Assembly (NCBI RefSeq): GCF_027925385.1
Contig: NZ_AP027146.1
Coordinates: 1 to 64,000 of the forward strand
Source: Methylocystis iwaonis
Lineage (GTDB): Bacteria; Pseudomonadota; Alphaproteobacteria; Rhizobiales; Beijerinckiaceae
Direction: 5' to 3'
DNA length: 64,000 nucleotides
Shown: positions 26,409 to 35,493 of the stretch, in pieces
How positions within the stretch are numbered: the first letter of the stretch is position 1
Layout: each line of letters opens with the position of its first letter
The notes under the pieces: generated by a model
Database searches by the model: none
The model's input: the letters and a program-made list of their open reading frames with translations, nothing else
Told to the model about the DNA's origin: nothing
Position numbers and translations under genes: made by a program

Positions 26409-27659
26409 ATGACCCATGCCCAATCGAACGCAACGGGCCGCCGCCGCGATTCCGCGACGAGCTGGCGCGTTGGCAAGCTTTTTGACGCGCCGCTCTTCGC
26501 CGTCTCGCGTAAGGAACTTCTAAAAGCCGCGCGGGACGCCGTGCGTGCGCTTGCGCTCGACCGCAGCGAACGTCAGCTGATCGAGTGCCTCGCGGTTTGC
26601 TTCGGCGAACAGCAGCTGGCGCATGGTCTGCTCTGCTGGCCGTCGAACACGCAGATCGAGAAGAAGACCGGCATGAGCGAGCGCACGATCCGTCGGACGA
26701 TCGTAAAGCTTCGCGAGCGCGGTGTGATCGTGATGCGCGACAGCGCCAATGGGAAGCGCTTTCCAATTTCCAACGCCAAGGGCGAGCTCGTCGACGCGAG
26801 AGGCTTCGATCTGACGCCGCTGCACGCGCGCGCCGCGGAATTCGCTGAGCGCGCTCGCGCCCTTGATATTGAAGATCGCGTGCGCCGGCAGCTGCGCGAC
26901 GACCTCACGGCCGCCCGCAACGCCTTGCTCGATCTGTGTGCCGAGGATCCGTCCGGCGCCTATGCGGAAATTCTGGCGCGCGCGAAGGTCGTGTCGCGGC
27001 CCTCGAAAGCCGCCGCGCCAGAGGAATACGCCACGGCGATCGAAGCCTATGTCGAGTTAGCCGAGGAATCTCGCGCGGTCCGCTATCGGGTCGATCCTTC
27101 GGCTGAGTCGCCCGGCTCTGCCGGCCATGCGGGCCGTCACTCAGAGCAAAAATCCAAACCCTCTACCGAAGATTGCAACGCCCCTCGCCACCGCTCCCCA
27201 CCGCCATCCGACCAGCCCGACTATTCCAGCAATGACGCTTTTCGAGAAAGGAAGGGGGGCGACGTTCGGCGAAACGAACGGACGACGCTGGGGACGGCGG
27301 ACCGAGCGATCCCCAAGGACCTCGCCCTCTGGCTCGCCGCCTGCCCCGAGCTCGGGGAGTGGGGAACAGTCACGACGATCGAGCGCGCGGCGACCCTGGG
27401 CGCTCAATTCATTCGGGCCTGCGGGCTCGCCCGGCACGCTTTTGACGCAGCCTCTACACGGCTCGGCGCCGTCAACGCCGGCCTACTTGGTCTCTTTGTC
27501 GTTCAGCGACATGCCGATGGGGAGCAGCGCGGCGGCACGCCGATACGCTCTCCGGGAGGGCTATTCGTCATGCTCGCCCGCGAGATCGAGCGTGGCCGCC
27601 ATCCACTCGAGAAGGAGTTGATCGCGATGCAGCGCCGGCGCGGGCGCAATTGGCGCTGA
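26409..27659 (+). CDS. repC: Replication initiator RepC
   Basis: 416 residues, typical for RepC. The N-terminal part has a winged-helix/HTH (WPSNTQIEKKTGMSERTIRRTIVKLRERGVI). The middle is variable and Pro/Ser-rich. The C-terminal domain has the RepC pattern LALWLAACPEL and AATLGAQFIRACGL, and ends LVMLAREIERG-like then RRGRNW. RepC initiates replication of RepABC-family plasmids, whose origin usually lies inside repC. No repA or repB stands upstream, so this is a repC-only arrangement under an antisense RNA. ATG 26409 follows AGCAAAGG; the upstream open frame is leader sequence. Confidence 0.9.
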   Translation: MTHAQSNATGRRRDSATSWRVGKLFDAPLFAVSRKELLKAARDAVRALALDRSERQLIECLAVCFGEQQLAHGLLCWPSNTQIEKKTGMSERTIRRTIVKLRERGVIVMRDSANGKRFPISNAKGELVDARGFDLTPLHARAAEFAERARALDIEDRVRRQLRDDLTAARNALLDLCAEDPSGAYAEILARAKVVSRPSKAAAPEEYATAIEAYVELAEESRAVRYRVDPSAESPGSAGHAGRHSEQKSKPSTEDCNAPRHRSPPPSDQPDYSSNDAFRERKGGDVRRNERTTLGTADRAIPKDLALWLAACPELGEWGTVTTIERAATLGAQFIRACGLARHAFDAASTRLGAVNAGLLGLFVVQRHADGEQRGGTPIRSPGGLFVMLAREIERGRHPLEKELIAMQRRRGRNWR

Positions 27660-28308
27660 CGCCTACGTGAGGGATCATCCCGCCCAACGTGCGGCCTTCT
27701 CGGGAGCGGTCAGCCGTTTGGTCTGTCCTGTTCTGGGTCGACTCTATGCGGGTGCCCGTGACGACCTCATGGGAGGCCGAACCCGAGATCGCCATCGGGC
27801 GTTTTGAGCCGTGCTTCGGCGATGCCCCGCGCGGTAGGGATCGTTGGCTGGATCGATCGGAGCTCACACTGATACGAAGGTCGAAACACGAAGGTGAACC
27901 GTTCCATCAGCGTCCAGCCAATGTCGAGCTTCGATCTTGGCCGTTTCAGGCGCCATCGACGCAGTCATATCGAAGGTCCTCGCCGAGGCGGCTCGCGAGA
28001 ACTGGCGACAACGTCGAACGCTTTCTCCCTAAACCTCCAAGACGCCTCCCCTTTCGCTTAAGTCATTGACGCATACGTTCGGCGGGCCGTGGCGTCGGCC
28101 ACTGGCGTCGAAAATTTTCCCCTTGCCGCCTGCGTTGGCAATTCCTCGCGCTCGCGCGCAAGCGCCCTCAAAATTTCCGTCGCCGGGCGTGGCGCGGCGC
28201 TTCGCTGGCCCCTCGCCTCCGGCTCGGGCTCTGCCAGGCCCTGTGCCGCCCGTCTGGCGCGACATAAGCGAAGGGGATGGCTCCTTCGCGGATAAAAGGA
28301 GAAAGACG
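27660..28308. other. 649-base gap downstream of repC, no gene seen
   Basis: No protein frame with recognisable composition and no terminator or iteron series was found. The last ~250 bases before the second ssb are very GC-rich. They include two AAAATTT tracts about 65 bases apart around GCGC-rich sequence, reminiscent of the hairpin region before the DUF2493 gene. Confidence 0.5.
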
Positions 28309-28644
28309 ATGTTCGACTTCGCCCGCTTCCACATCCTCGGCCGCGTCGGCAAGATCAAGACCTTCGAGAAAAACATCCGCGTGTCAATCGCCGCCAACGC
28401 CTCCTACAAAAAGGACGGCCAATGGGTGGACGAGACCGACTGGAACAAGATCGTGATTTTCGACAAGAACACGCGTCAATATGTGACCGAAAACGTCGAA
28501 TCCGGCGACTACGTCCGCGCGCAGGGCCGCCTGCGCCAGAACAGCTTCAAGCGCGACGGCGAGACGGTCTATGTTGTCGAACTCATCTGCGACGAGTTCA
28601 GTCGCGCCCCGAAAAAGAAGGCCGCCGACTCCGCTGCGGCCTAA
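28309..28644 (+). CDS. ssb: Single-stranded DNA-binding protein (plasmid SSB 2)
   Basis: 111 residues with an OB-fold SSB pattern: FHILGRVGKIKTFEKNIRVSIAANASYKKD, WNKIVIF, then VESGDYVRAQGRLRQNSFKRDGETVY. It ends in a basic KKK then alanine tail without the acidic SSB tip. It diverges clearly from SSB 1 (19102). ATG 28309 has an AAAGGAGAAAG ribosome-binding site; an upstream in-frame extension is low-complexity and not included. Confidence 0.85.
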   Translation: MFDFARFHILGRVGKIKTFEKNIRVSIAANASYKKDGQWVDETDWNKIVIFDKNTRQYVTENVESGDYVRAQGRLRQNSFKRDGETVYVVELICDEFSRAPKKKAADSAAA

Positions 28645-28651
28645 ACCGCAA

Positions 28652-28674
28652 GGGCCGCTCCTCTGGGGCGGCCC
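28652..28674. terminator. Bidirectional hairpin between convergent genes
   Basis: GGGCCGC and GCGGCCC arms with a 9-base loop lie between the SSB 2 stop and the stop of the convergent gene at 28683. There is no long T-run, so termination efficiency is uncertain. Confidence 0.55.
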
Positions 28675-28682
28675 AATTGCCT

Positions 28683-29495
28683 TCACAAATCCAGGAGCCA
28701 TCTCACCGAGCGGCTGCGCCGGAATTCCACCAAAAATCTCCTCAACAAGGCGCCTGCCGCCAGACCCAGCGTCGCCCAGACGGCGGCAGGCAGGCCGGCG
28801 ACCCAACCCATGACGGAGAGCCCCCGTCCTGCGGCGTTCGCCGGCGCGCCGGGTGGCGCATCAAGCCACAGCGGCGGCGCGCAAGCGCGGGCGCCTTGAA
28901 CCACATAGACGCCTTTACCGCCGTCACAGTTGTCGCGAAGCGTCTTCGTCAGATCGCCATTGGCCCGCATCAAGTCGAGCCAGCTGTCGGCGTCTGCGCG
29001 GGCGGCGAGGGCCTCTGCCCCCTGTCGGAGTTGCGCTTGGTCCGTGCGACCCGCGGCATATCCCAATCCACCGCCGAGGGCCGCCGCAAGACAGAGCGCC
29101 GCGATCTGGAAAAACCGCGCCTGCCCCTCCTCGCGGCTGGAAAGCTCTCGCAACGCATTCGTCGCCGCTTGGCGAACGTCGCCCTTGGTCCCTTCGACCA
29201 TTCTCGCGATCTGGCCCGCGACATTTTCTCGCGCGGCCGCGACAGCAGCGTCGGTCAACGGCTTGACCGCTTCCTTCGCCGCGTCCTGAACCCCTTGCGG
29301 AAAGCTGTAAATCGCCGCCGGGATGTCGATCGCAGCCTTCTCCAGGATCCCGGCGACGGCGAGAAACACGACGGTGGGATCATCCGGGGAAAGCTGCAGA
29401 TCGCCGATCCGCCGCCACATGGTTTCGCGGATCGCGGGATCGACGCCAAGCACGTCCGCGGCCCTCTCAAAACGGGATTTGGCGCCCGCATCCAT
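28683..29495 (-). CDS. Membrane protein coupled to ParA, function unknown
   Basis: 270 residues. An N-terminal soluble helical domain leads to a membrane helix (FFQIAALCLAAALGGGLGYAAG, about residues 130-150), a loop with two cysteines, and a second C-terminal helix (VMGWVAGLPAAVWATLGLAAGALL) with a basic end. Its start overlaps the parA stop (TGATG at 29493-29497). The family is not recognised; the coupling suggests it works with ParA at the membrane, perhaps delivering the plasmid or relaxosome to the transfer site. Confidence 0.65.
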   Translation of the reverse strand: MDAGAKSRFERAADVLGVDPAIRETMWRRIGDLQLSPDDPTVVFLAVAGILEKAAIDIPAAIYSFPQGVQDAAKEAVKPLTDAAVAAARENVAGQIARMVEGTKGDVRQAATNALRELSSREEGQARFFQIAALCLAAALGGGLGYAAGRTDQAQLRQGAEALAARADADSWLDLMRANGDLTKTLRDNCDGGKGVYVVQGARACAPPLWLDAPPGAPANAAGRGLSVMGWVAGLPAAVWATLGLAAGALLRRFLVEFRRSRSVRWLLDL

Positions 29496-30304
29496 CAGGC
29501 GCCTGAGAGGCCGAGCAGAGGCAAGGCTGGAGCGATCATCGCCACGAAGTCGCGTTGGAACTTGGCGACATGCGCTTGTTCCGTGATCGTCAGCAACCCA
29601 ACGGCCTGCGCCTGCGAGAAGCGAATGTTTTCGGCGTCCAATTTCGCGAAGGTGCCGCTCTGCAGCGAGGGGAACTCGATTTCGAGCCCGCCTTCTTGCA
29701 GCAGGCGCCGGCGTGTGCCGCCGCCTTTGCTCTCGCCCTTAGCGTCCCGGAAGCCGTACCAGAAGGGAAAGTCGCCTGGCGGCTTGCCGTGCTTCAGATT
29801 GACGACGGCGACATGGTCGACGCTCGCGCCGGTCAAGTCGAGCCAGCGCGCGACGGACTGCGTGGAGCCGATGTCGGGCGAGATCACGTGGAACACGGTC
29901 AGCCGACACCCATGCGTCGCGAAGGCGTCGAGCAGGCCGGAGAGCCCCTCGCCGTCGTCGACGATCTTCGTCAGATCGGCGAGTAGTCCGCCGGCGAGAT
30001 CGTGGATGTAAAGCGGATCGTTCGAGGCGATCGAGTCAAGCAGAATGTTGCGCTCGTTGTCGCTGCGGCCATTGTAGAAGCCGATTCCGACCGCGGGATC
30101 CTGGGTCTTGGACAGGGACCCTTCAGTCTCTCGCGTCCCAAGCACGCGGATGGTTGCGCCGATCGAGCCATCCGCGTCGAAGGCAAGGACGCGCTCTCCC
30201 TGCGTCCGCAGCCAGTCCACCAAAGCGCGGGTGAATACGGACTTGCCAACGCCGCCTTTTTCGTTGGCGATCAACGCCACCCGCCGCTTGCCGTCCGACG
30301 CCAT
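29495..30304 (-). CDS. ParA/MinD-type P-loop ATPase
   Basis: 269 residues. The deviant Walker A motif NEKGGVGKS is at about 14-22, as in ParA, MinD and VirC1-type ATPases. LAFDADGS and IYIHDLAGG-like segments follow. It lies between a candidate oriT/mob region and repC and shares an operon with a membrane protein, so it could serve partition or, like VirC1, bring the relaxosome to the type IV secretion pore. An AT-rich palindrome overlaps its promoter region. Confidence 0.85.
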   Translation of the reverse strand: MASDGKRRVALIANEKGGVGKSVFTRALVDWLRTQGERVLAFDADGSIGATIRVLGTRETEGSLSKTQDPAVGIGFYNGRSDNERNILLDSIASNDPLYIHDLAGGLLADLTKIVDDGEGLSGLLDAFATHGCRLTVFHVISPDIGSTQSVARWLDLTGASVDHVAVVNLKHGKPPGDFPFWYGFRDAKGESKGGGTRRRLLQEGGLEIEFPSLQSGTFAKLDAENIRFSQAQAVGLLTITEQAHVAKFQRDFVAMIAPALPLLGLSGA

Positions 30305-30323
30305 TCGTCATCTCCAGAGCTAC

Positions 30324-30347
30324 TATTCTCCTAAACTATAAAGAATA
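30324..30347. promoter_or_regulatory. AT-rich palindromic promoter/operator motif, site 7 (parA)
   Basis: TATTCT and AGAATA arms, 24 bp overall, enclose CCTAAACTATAA. The motif ends 20 bases upstream of the parA start. The core matches the repC site at 26166. Confidence 0.6.
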
Positions 30348-30396
30348 ATCCTCCGAGCGCCTACCCCATCCGAGGCCGAGGCCTGCCGCTTTCCAC

Positions 30397-30930
30397 TCAA
30401 ACGTCTTCGTTGAAGCGGTGGCCGAGCACCTCAGCGGCCGTCTTTCCCGTTTGTCTCAGTGGTTTTACGACCGCCTGTGAAATCGGCGCCGGAGCGTCCT
30501 GCGTGCGCGACATCGCCGGCGGCGCCACGGGCGTATCAACGCATTGCTCCGCGGTCGCCTCCGGCCTCGTCGCGTCTGCTTCGCGGCTGTTTTCCGCCTT
30601 TGTTGTCTGCGCATGGCTGAAGATATCGGGGCTATGTGCATTTGATGCGCGCGCGGCTTTGCCCCTTCCCCCCGATGCTTGCTGCGCCTTCGCGCGTTGC
30701 GCTTGTCGTACATATTGGCGAAACGTATGCAGGCTCATGTGGACTCCGTTTCGCGCGAATATCGCGACGATATCGCTGTCCGTATGCCCCCTCTGTCGGC
30801 AGGATGTGACGTCATCTATCGCATCTTCGATCGCCTGCCTGAGGCTTTTTGCGCCACGGGGTTTTGCAGGCGCCTCCCGCAAATCGGCGAGGGCTTGCGC
30901 CCAGTTCGCGTCGGTGTGTTTCTGCGTCAT
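30397..30930 (-). CDS. Mobilization-linked protein with HTH-like N-terminal region
   Basis: About 177 residues. The N-terminal part SLRQAIEDAIDDVTSCRQRGHTDSDIVAIFARNGVHMSLHTFRQYVRQAQ resembles the HTH region of small plasmid mobilization and partition accessory proteins. The C-terminal half is Ala/Pro/Thr-rich and disordered. It is read away from the candidate oriT toward parA. ATG 30930 (MTQKHTD) is preferred over an upstream in-frame start at 30969, which lies close to the oriT hairpin. Exact role unknown. Confidence 0.6.
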   Translation of the reverse strand: MTQKHTDANWAQALADLREAPAKPRGAKSLRQAIEDAIDDVTSCRQRGHTDSDIVAIFARNGVHMSLHTFRQYVRQAQRAKAQQASGGRGKAARASNAHSPDIFSHAQTTKAENSREADATRPEATAEQCVDTPVAPPAMSRTQDAPAPISQAVVKPLRQTGKTAAEVLGHRFNEDV

Positions 30931-30971
30931 GCGCGCGAATCCTCTGTGACATTGTGCTCGGACATTCACGA

Positions 30972-31011
30972 GACGTATCGACGCATTGTCGTGATGCGTG
31001 CGCGATACGTC
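30972..31011. other. Candidate origin of transfer (oriT) hairpin
   Basis: GACGTATCGACGCAT (30972-30986) pairs with ATGCGT-gcg-CGATACGTC (30994-31011). This is a 15-bp stem interrupted by 3 bases with a 7-base loop. It sits in the 320-base gap between the divergent mobilization genes and next to the relaxase operon, the usual position of an oriT. The nic site cannot be assigned by eye. Confidence 0.55.
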
Positions 31012-31051
31012 CTCCGATACCTTTCAGGTACGCACCGGCGCATCCATCAAT

Positions 31052-31070
31052 ATGCTAAAGTGTAAAGTGA
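31052..31070. promoter_or_regulatory. AT-rich motif, site 8 (mob intergenic region)
   Basis: ATGCTAAAGTGTAAAGTG, a weaker member of the plasmid-wide set, sharing ATGCTAAA with sites 1 and 11. It lies between the divergent mobilization genes. Confidence 0.4.
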
Positions 31071-31188
31071 GACAATGCACATAAGGAGATGAGACGCGTT
31101 GGCGAGACAAAATTGCGATAGAGTGCTGATAAAGAGAGGGTTAGCAGGCGTTTTGGTTGTTTCCTAGTTTGACAAGATACCGGTTTGT

Positions 31189-31212
31189 TGAGTATCGTAT
31201 AAAATATAGAAG
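31189..31212. promoter_or_regulatory. AT-rich motif, site 9 (mobC-relaxase operon)
   Basis: TATCGTATAAAATATAGAAG, about 40 bases upstream of the MobC-like start at 31251. It contains TATAAAATATAG, usable as a -10 box, and an upstream TTGACA (31169-31174) with a ~20-base spacer. Confidence 0.5.
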
Positions 31213-31250
31213 AAGCCAAGCGCCCGCTCTCCTCGCCGCTCAGGATCGCC

Positions 31251-31670
31251 GTGCCCCGACCGCGCAAGCCCGACATCGCCAAGCATCGCGTCCAGGCGGA
31301 CTTTTCGCCGGAGGATTTCGCGCGGCTCGAGCAGGCCTGCGCGATTTTCGGGCTGGGTAAGTCCGATCTGCTGCGCCGGCTTGTGCGCGCGTCGATCGAC
31401 CTAGGCCCCGCGCTCAGCGTCGAGAACGGCAAGGCGCTCGCGGCGACGGCGCGGGAGCTGCGCGCCTGCGGGCGAAATATCGCGCAGATCGTCAAGGGCA
31501 TTAATCTCGGCTATGCGCCGCAGCTTGCCGAGGACAAGGAGCTTTTCGTCGCCACCCACCGGGCGCTCTCCGAGATCAGCGCGCTCGTCCATGAGATGAC
31601 CGTCGCCTATGGCGCGCGGCTACGTCGCGCCGCAGGCTTAAAGCCGCTTCCCGGGACGGAGGCGTCATGA
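31251..31670 (+). CDS. mobC: MobC-like relaxosome accessory protein
   Basis: 139 residues. The N-terminus RVQADFSPEDFARLEQACAIFGLGKSDLLRRLVRASID is a ribbon-helix-helix-like DNA-binding region. The central ELRACGRNIAQIVKGINLG matches the bacterial mobilisation protein motif. Such proteins bind oriT and help the relaxase open the strands. Start GTG 31251; the stop overlaps the relaxase start (ATGA). Confidence 0.8.
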   Translation: MPRPRKPDIAKHRVQADFSPEDFARLEQACAIFGLGKSDLLRRLVRASIDLGPALSVENGKALAATARELRACGRNIAQIVKGINLGYAPQLAEDKELFVATHRALSEISALVHEMTVAYGARLRRAAGLKPLPGTEAS

Positions 31671-33982
31671 GCGAGGCTCGAGCGAACCTCCGCGCCTCCC
31701 TTGTGCTGGAAATGAACCGGCTCGCCGTTATGGCGGACGCCGTCCGGCGTTCTCGCGCGGCGCGGGAGAAGCAGGGACTCGAGGAGCGGCCTGATAGGGT
31801 GGTAGGACTGAGGCCGTCGACGGCCTCCTCATTGGAGCATTCACGGGTCTCGGCCCAGGAGCCAGCCCCGCGTGCCCTGGCTTCGGATCGCGTTCTACGC
31901 GGAATGACCATCACGGGCGCGGAGGATGAAGAGAAGCGGCGGCGGTTGCCGGACGTCTCCGCCAAGGGCGGGAAGCCGCCGCGCCTAAGCGTCGACGTCG
32001 GGTCTTCCCCCGCCGTGATCGGCCGGGGGGCGCCGCTGATCTCACGGGCGCGGGCCTTGGCGCAAGGCTATCAACCGGCCGTCGTCAAGGTCGTCTCCTA
32101 TGCGCATGGCGCGGCGCGGGCCTCGGCGACCGCGAATTATGTCGACCGCGAAGACGCCATTCTCGAAACCCAGGACGGCGTCGAGTTGAAGGGGCGCGCG
32201 GCGATCAACGGCGAAATCGCGGAATGGGCGAAAGATTTCGAGCCGCGCAAGGAAAGCCAGGACGTCGCCGGCGTGCGCTTCCAGGTCATGGGCCTCAAAG
32301 ACACGCCGGGCGACCGCGGCACTTTGGAGAAGGCGATGTCAGCCGCCTTTGTCGGGCATCGCTACGCTTATCGCATCAACGCCTTGACGGATGGCGCGAT
32401 CGAAGCGCGGGCCGTCGTCGCCTTTGCCGGAACGCTCCGCGAAGGGGAAACGGACACGCGGGAGCGCTTCTATGTAACCGAACGCCACGTCGCCGAGGGT
32501 TTTGAAGCCCGCGTTTTCGCGCCGAAATCCGAGGCGCGAATGAAGGCTCGCATTGAGGCGGCGACCGGGATCGGCCAGCACCGCATCGTGCTCGAGCCCG
32601 GCGCGCCTGGCAACGGCCCAACGAGCGTCGTCGATCGCCTGACGCGGCTCCAGGAGCATGGCGCGGCGGCCTCAGATAGCGGCGCCCTCCTCGACAACGC
32701 GAGCGCCATCCAGGCCGAGTCGCGCGCCTGGCGGCGGGACCTGCGCTCCTTCAAGCCACGCGACACGATGCACCTTATCGTCTCCACCAAGGCGGGCGTC
32801 GACGTCGGCGCCTTCAGGACCGCCGTGCGGGGCTTCGTCCATGAGCAGTTCGCCGCGCACAAATTCATGTTCGGCGTGCACACCGACAAGGCGGACGCTG
32901 GGCATGTCCACGCCCATGTGATCGTCGCTGTCCGGGACGCCGAGGGCGTGAAAATTCATTCCGGGCCGCAGGATTTTCGACACTGGCGCGAGACCTTCGC
33001 GGAGCACGCCCAGATGCAAGGGCTAAAGATCGTTGCGACCTCCGCGGCCGAGCGCGCTTCGTCGCAGAGCTATGGCCCTAAGGACAAGGCGATCGTCGAC
33101 GCCGCCGATCATCCTCGGCCGGGCCGAGAGGCGCGGGATCGCGCCTATGCGAGCGACCCGGCCAACAAGACGCTCATCGACAATGCGCGCCGACGCATCG
33201 AGATTGCGCGAACAAATCCAATTCGCATGCCGGCCTCGGAGCGTCAGCTCGCCGTCGCGAACGACTCGGCCTCAACGTGGCGACAGCTGGCGCAGGAGGA
33301 ACCGCAGAGCGCGACGGCAAGCGCTCTTGCCCAGCGGACGCAATTCTCTCAAGCCGCCGGGCAAGCAATCGCCACGCTCGTCAATCAGGCTCTCATCACC
33401 CAAACCACGAGGAGCAGCGCCATGCCGATCACCGCCGCGCAAATGGGATCCGACCTCAAGCTGCTCAACGAAGCCGTGGACAGGGTCGGCGCCGTCCTGC
33501 CGGCGGATACGAGAGCCGCATTTTTCGAGCGCTCGGGGCGCTATCTCGAAAAGCTTGCGGCGCGCGTCGATATGCAGCGTGAATTCGAGGCCAAATCCTC
33601 GCAAGCCGCGCTCGCTCCTGTCGTGGAACAGTCCGCGGGAATCGCTCGCGTCGAACAACGCGAAGCGATCAGCGCGCAGAGGCTCGTGGAAAGGGCCGAG
33701 ACGGCAACGAATGCGACACCGGCAGACGCGCGTGATATCGACACGTCTCGCGTCATCGTGCGGGAAGCCCGGAGAACAGCAGCTGGCAAGCTAGCAGGTA
33801 CGCACGTGGTCGTTGAAGCTCAGCGTGCGCTAACGGCCATTGCCGTGGAGCCTGCGGAGGCTTCGCTCGCTGTCGATCCAAGGCTCGAAGTATTAAGGCG
33901 CCAACAAGCAGAAAAGCTGACTCAAAGTGCTGCCGAGCGAGAGGCTACGGTTAAGGCAATTGAGGCCGAGATCGAAGAGTGA
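31667..33982 (+). CDS. Relaxase / mobilization nuclease
   Basis: 771 residues. The relaxase nicks oriT and stays covalently linked to the transferred strand. A domain with VVKVVSYAHGAARASATANYVDRE (about residue 143) begins the conserved part. The metal-binding three-histidine motif is GHVHAHVIV at about residues 409-417, preceded by MHLIVSTKAG and KFMFGVHTDKADA. The ~260-residue C-terminal part is helical and Ala-rich and probably carries the secretion signal. It overlaps mobC by 4 bases and is the natural substrate partner of VirD4 at 41745. Confidence 0.9.
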   Translation: MSEARANLRASLVLEMNRLAVMADAVRRSRAAREKQGLEERPDRVVGLRPSTASSLEHSRVSAQEPAPRALASDRVLRGMTITGAEDEEKRRRLPDVSAKGGKPPRLSVDVGSSPAVIGRGAPLISRARALAQGYQPAVVKVVSYAHGAARASATANYVDREDAILETQDGVELKGRAAINGEIAEWAKDFEPRKESQDVAGVRFQVMGLKDTPGDRGTLEKAMSAAFVGHRYAYRINALTDGAIEARAVVAFAGTLREGETDTRERFYVTERHVAEGFEARVFAPKSEARMKARIEAATGIGQHRIVLEPGAPGNGPTSVVDRLTRLQEHGAAASDSGALLDNASAIQAESRAWRRDLRSFKPRDTMHLIVSTKAGVDVGAFRTAVRGFVHEQFAAHKFMFGVHTDKADAGHVHAHVIVAVRDAEGVKIHSGPQDFRHWRETFAEHAQMQGLKIVATSAAERASSQSYGPKDKAIVDAADHPRPGREARDRAYASDPANKTLIDNARRRIEIARTNPIRMPASERQLAVANDSASTWRQLAQEEPQSATASALAQRTQFSQAAGQAIATLVNQALITQTTRSSAMPITAAQMGSDLKLLNEAVDRVGAVLPADTRAAFFERSGRYLEKLAARVDMQREFEAKSSQAALAPVVEQSAGIARVEQREAISAQRLVERAETATNATPADARDIDTSRVIVREARRTAAGKLAGTHVVVEAQRALTAIAVEPAEASLAVDPRLEVLRRQQAEKLTQSAAEREATVKAIEAEIEE

Positions 33983-34267
33983 TGATTAGTGAGACGCAAG
34001 GCGTTCCTACTGATGCGAAGTGGATTTGCTGCGCAACCCGGCTTAGCATAGCGATAGACTTCGAAGCGCGGCGGTTTAATGAGGGCCTTCGGATGCAGGC
34101 GATCCAGAGCCTGTTTCTCACCGACCTGCAAAGCCGCCACATCCTGGATAAGAGGACAACCAACTGGCTATGATTTGCTCGCATGCACTAGGCTCTCACT
34201 GACCTTGGGTAGGCGTTATCCCATACAGATTTTTAACGAGTCAGCCAAGAGCGCTGTGTGCGCACTG

Positions 34268-35161
34268 CTACATCGAAATTGAAACGTAATTGGATTCGAA
34301 AATGCGTTGTTCGCTTTCGATCGCAAGCCGGAGGTGGCAGTAGAGTGCCCAATACTTGCGCCACAGGGGAGCCGTCGGTGGCAAATACTCGATCGGCAAT
34401 CCCATTGTCCGCGCTGCCTCCCAGCCAATCATTTGCCCATGCGAAGGATAGCGGTTGATATCCATCAGTTCGCTGGCGATCTTCGAGAAGTTAGCTCCAC
34501 GTCGCTTCAGAAGATTTTCTGCAAACAGGCGGGCGCGGTCTCTGACCGATTGAAATTTGCGCACGATCACTGGATCAAATTTATCGAAGGTGAGGCGGGT
34601 CGCTTCGTCGTCGGAAGTTTGCGTTAGCGCCTGCCTTGCCTCCTCGTAGGCGGTGAGATATGTCAGTACCGAATAGACGATGTCATGGCCATTCCCGTCT
34701 TTGGAAGATACCTGAGGATCAATCGGTCCTAGCTCGGAGGAATCGCTCATGATGATAGTGTTGGCGCCCAGCGCCATCAGTGTGCCCGCGCTCTTGGCAT
34801 AATCGGGCACGATGACACGCAGCTGCCCCTCCTCGCCGGTCGCATTCCTGACCAGCGTGATCAGTTTCTCGGCGGCATCCACATCGCCGCCAGGCGTGTG
34901 CAGCATCAAATCAATCGGTTCTCCAGGTGTGACGTTGTGGAGCATGTCAACGAACCCGAGCGTGTCGAATCGGTCGACCGGGGCCTTAGTGCCGGCGACA
35001 TAGCAAAGAAGCTTCGGCTGGCTAGCCTCGATTTCACGGATCAAGGTCTGGCGCTGATAGCGCGCCGCATTCATTGCCGTGAACATCGGGGTCTTTTCGA
35101 TCGCTCGCGCCGGCTGGGGCGTGAGCGGTTGCGATTCGACGTCTCTTCCATGGTCATTCAT
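34268..35161 (-). CDS. ClpP-fold serine protease, SDH_sah (serine dehydrogenase proteinase) family
   Basis: 297 residues. The clan SK fold is shown by IDLMLHTPGGDVDAAEKL (oxyanion-hole region) and PDYAKSAGTLMALGA, where S124 is the predicted nucleophile. DSSELGPIDPQ follows, matching the family. ATG 35161 is chosen because it overlaps the DUF6527 stop (ATGA); an upstream ATG (35182) is possible. It is the last gene of the ubiquitin-like operon and could remove or process the Ub-like tag. The tail is helical. Substrate unknown. Confidence 0.82.
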   Translation of the reverse strand: MNDHGRDVESQPLTPQPARAIEKTPMFTAMNAARYQRQTLIREIEASQPKLLCYVAGTKAPVDRFDTLGFVDMLHNVTPGEPIDLMLHTPGGDVDAAEKLITLVRNATGEEGQLRVIVPDYAKSAGTLMALGANTIIMSDSSELGPIDPQVSSKDGNGHDIVYSVLTYLTAYEEARQALTQTSDDEATRLTFDKFDPVIVRKFQSVRDRARLFAENLLKRRGANFSKIASELMDINRYPSHGQMIGWEAARTMGLPIEYLPPTAPLWRKYWALYCHLRLAIESEQRIFESNYVSISM

Positions 35162-35493
35162 CGGTCGCTGTCCTTGGTCCATATGATTTTGCCGTTACGA
35201 ACAAAATAATGACAGCGTCTGTCTGTACCGCGATAATCGACGCTAGGATAGATACCTAATCGAGACGAAGCATTCAGCGTCCAGTAGGGCCGGCGGACCG
35301 GGTCAGAGTTCAACATAATTCTATGTCCGGTACGACACGGACAGTCGAAGACAATCCATTTGATATGGCGCAGATCTCCGACTAAAACGATGGCGTTACG
35401 CGGCAACCGTTGGGGCACCTCGTCGGCAGAGGATACTGAGCCGATTGTACGCCAGCGCCAGAAAGGCAGCCATTGCCACCACGCGATTTTCAT
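35158..35493 (-). CDS. DUF6527 family protein of the ubiquitin-like operon
   Basis: 111 residues. The core has IKWIVFDCPCRTGHRIMLN with a CPC motif and HYFVRNGKIIW near the end, typical of small DUF6527 proteins found next to multiubiquitin/E1 genes. Tryptophan-rich N-terminus. ATG 35493 overlaps the upstream E1 stop (ATGA), and its own stop overlaps the protease start. The CPC and histidine could bind a metal. Role in tagging unknown. Confidence 0.75.
   Translation of the reverse strand: MKIAWWQWLPFWRWRTIGSVSSADEVPQRLPRNAIVLVGDLRHIKWIVFDCPCRTGHRIMLNSDPVRRPYWTLNASSRLGIYPSVDYRGTDRRCHYFVRNGKIIWTKDSDR

Noticed and set aside
26101..26476. Short minus-strand frames in the repC leader
   Set aside because: They overlap the predicted antisense RNA and its promoter; an RNA explanation fits the structure better.
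28422..30011. Open frame of about 530 codons on the plus strand covering ssb2 and opposite parA
   Set aside because: It conflicts with three supported genes and has no domain; caused by high GC.
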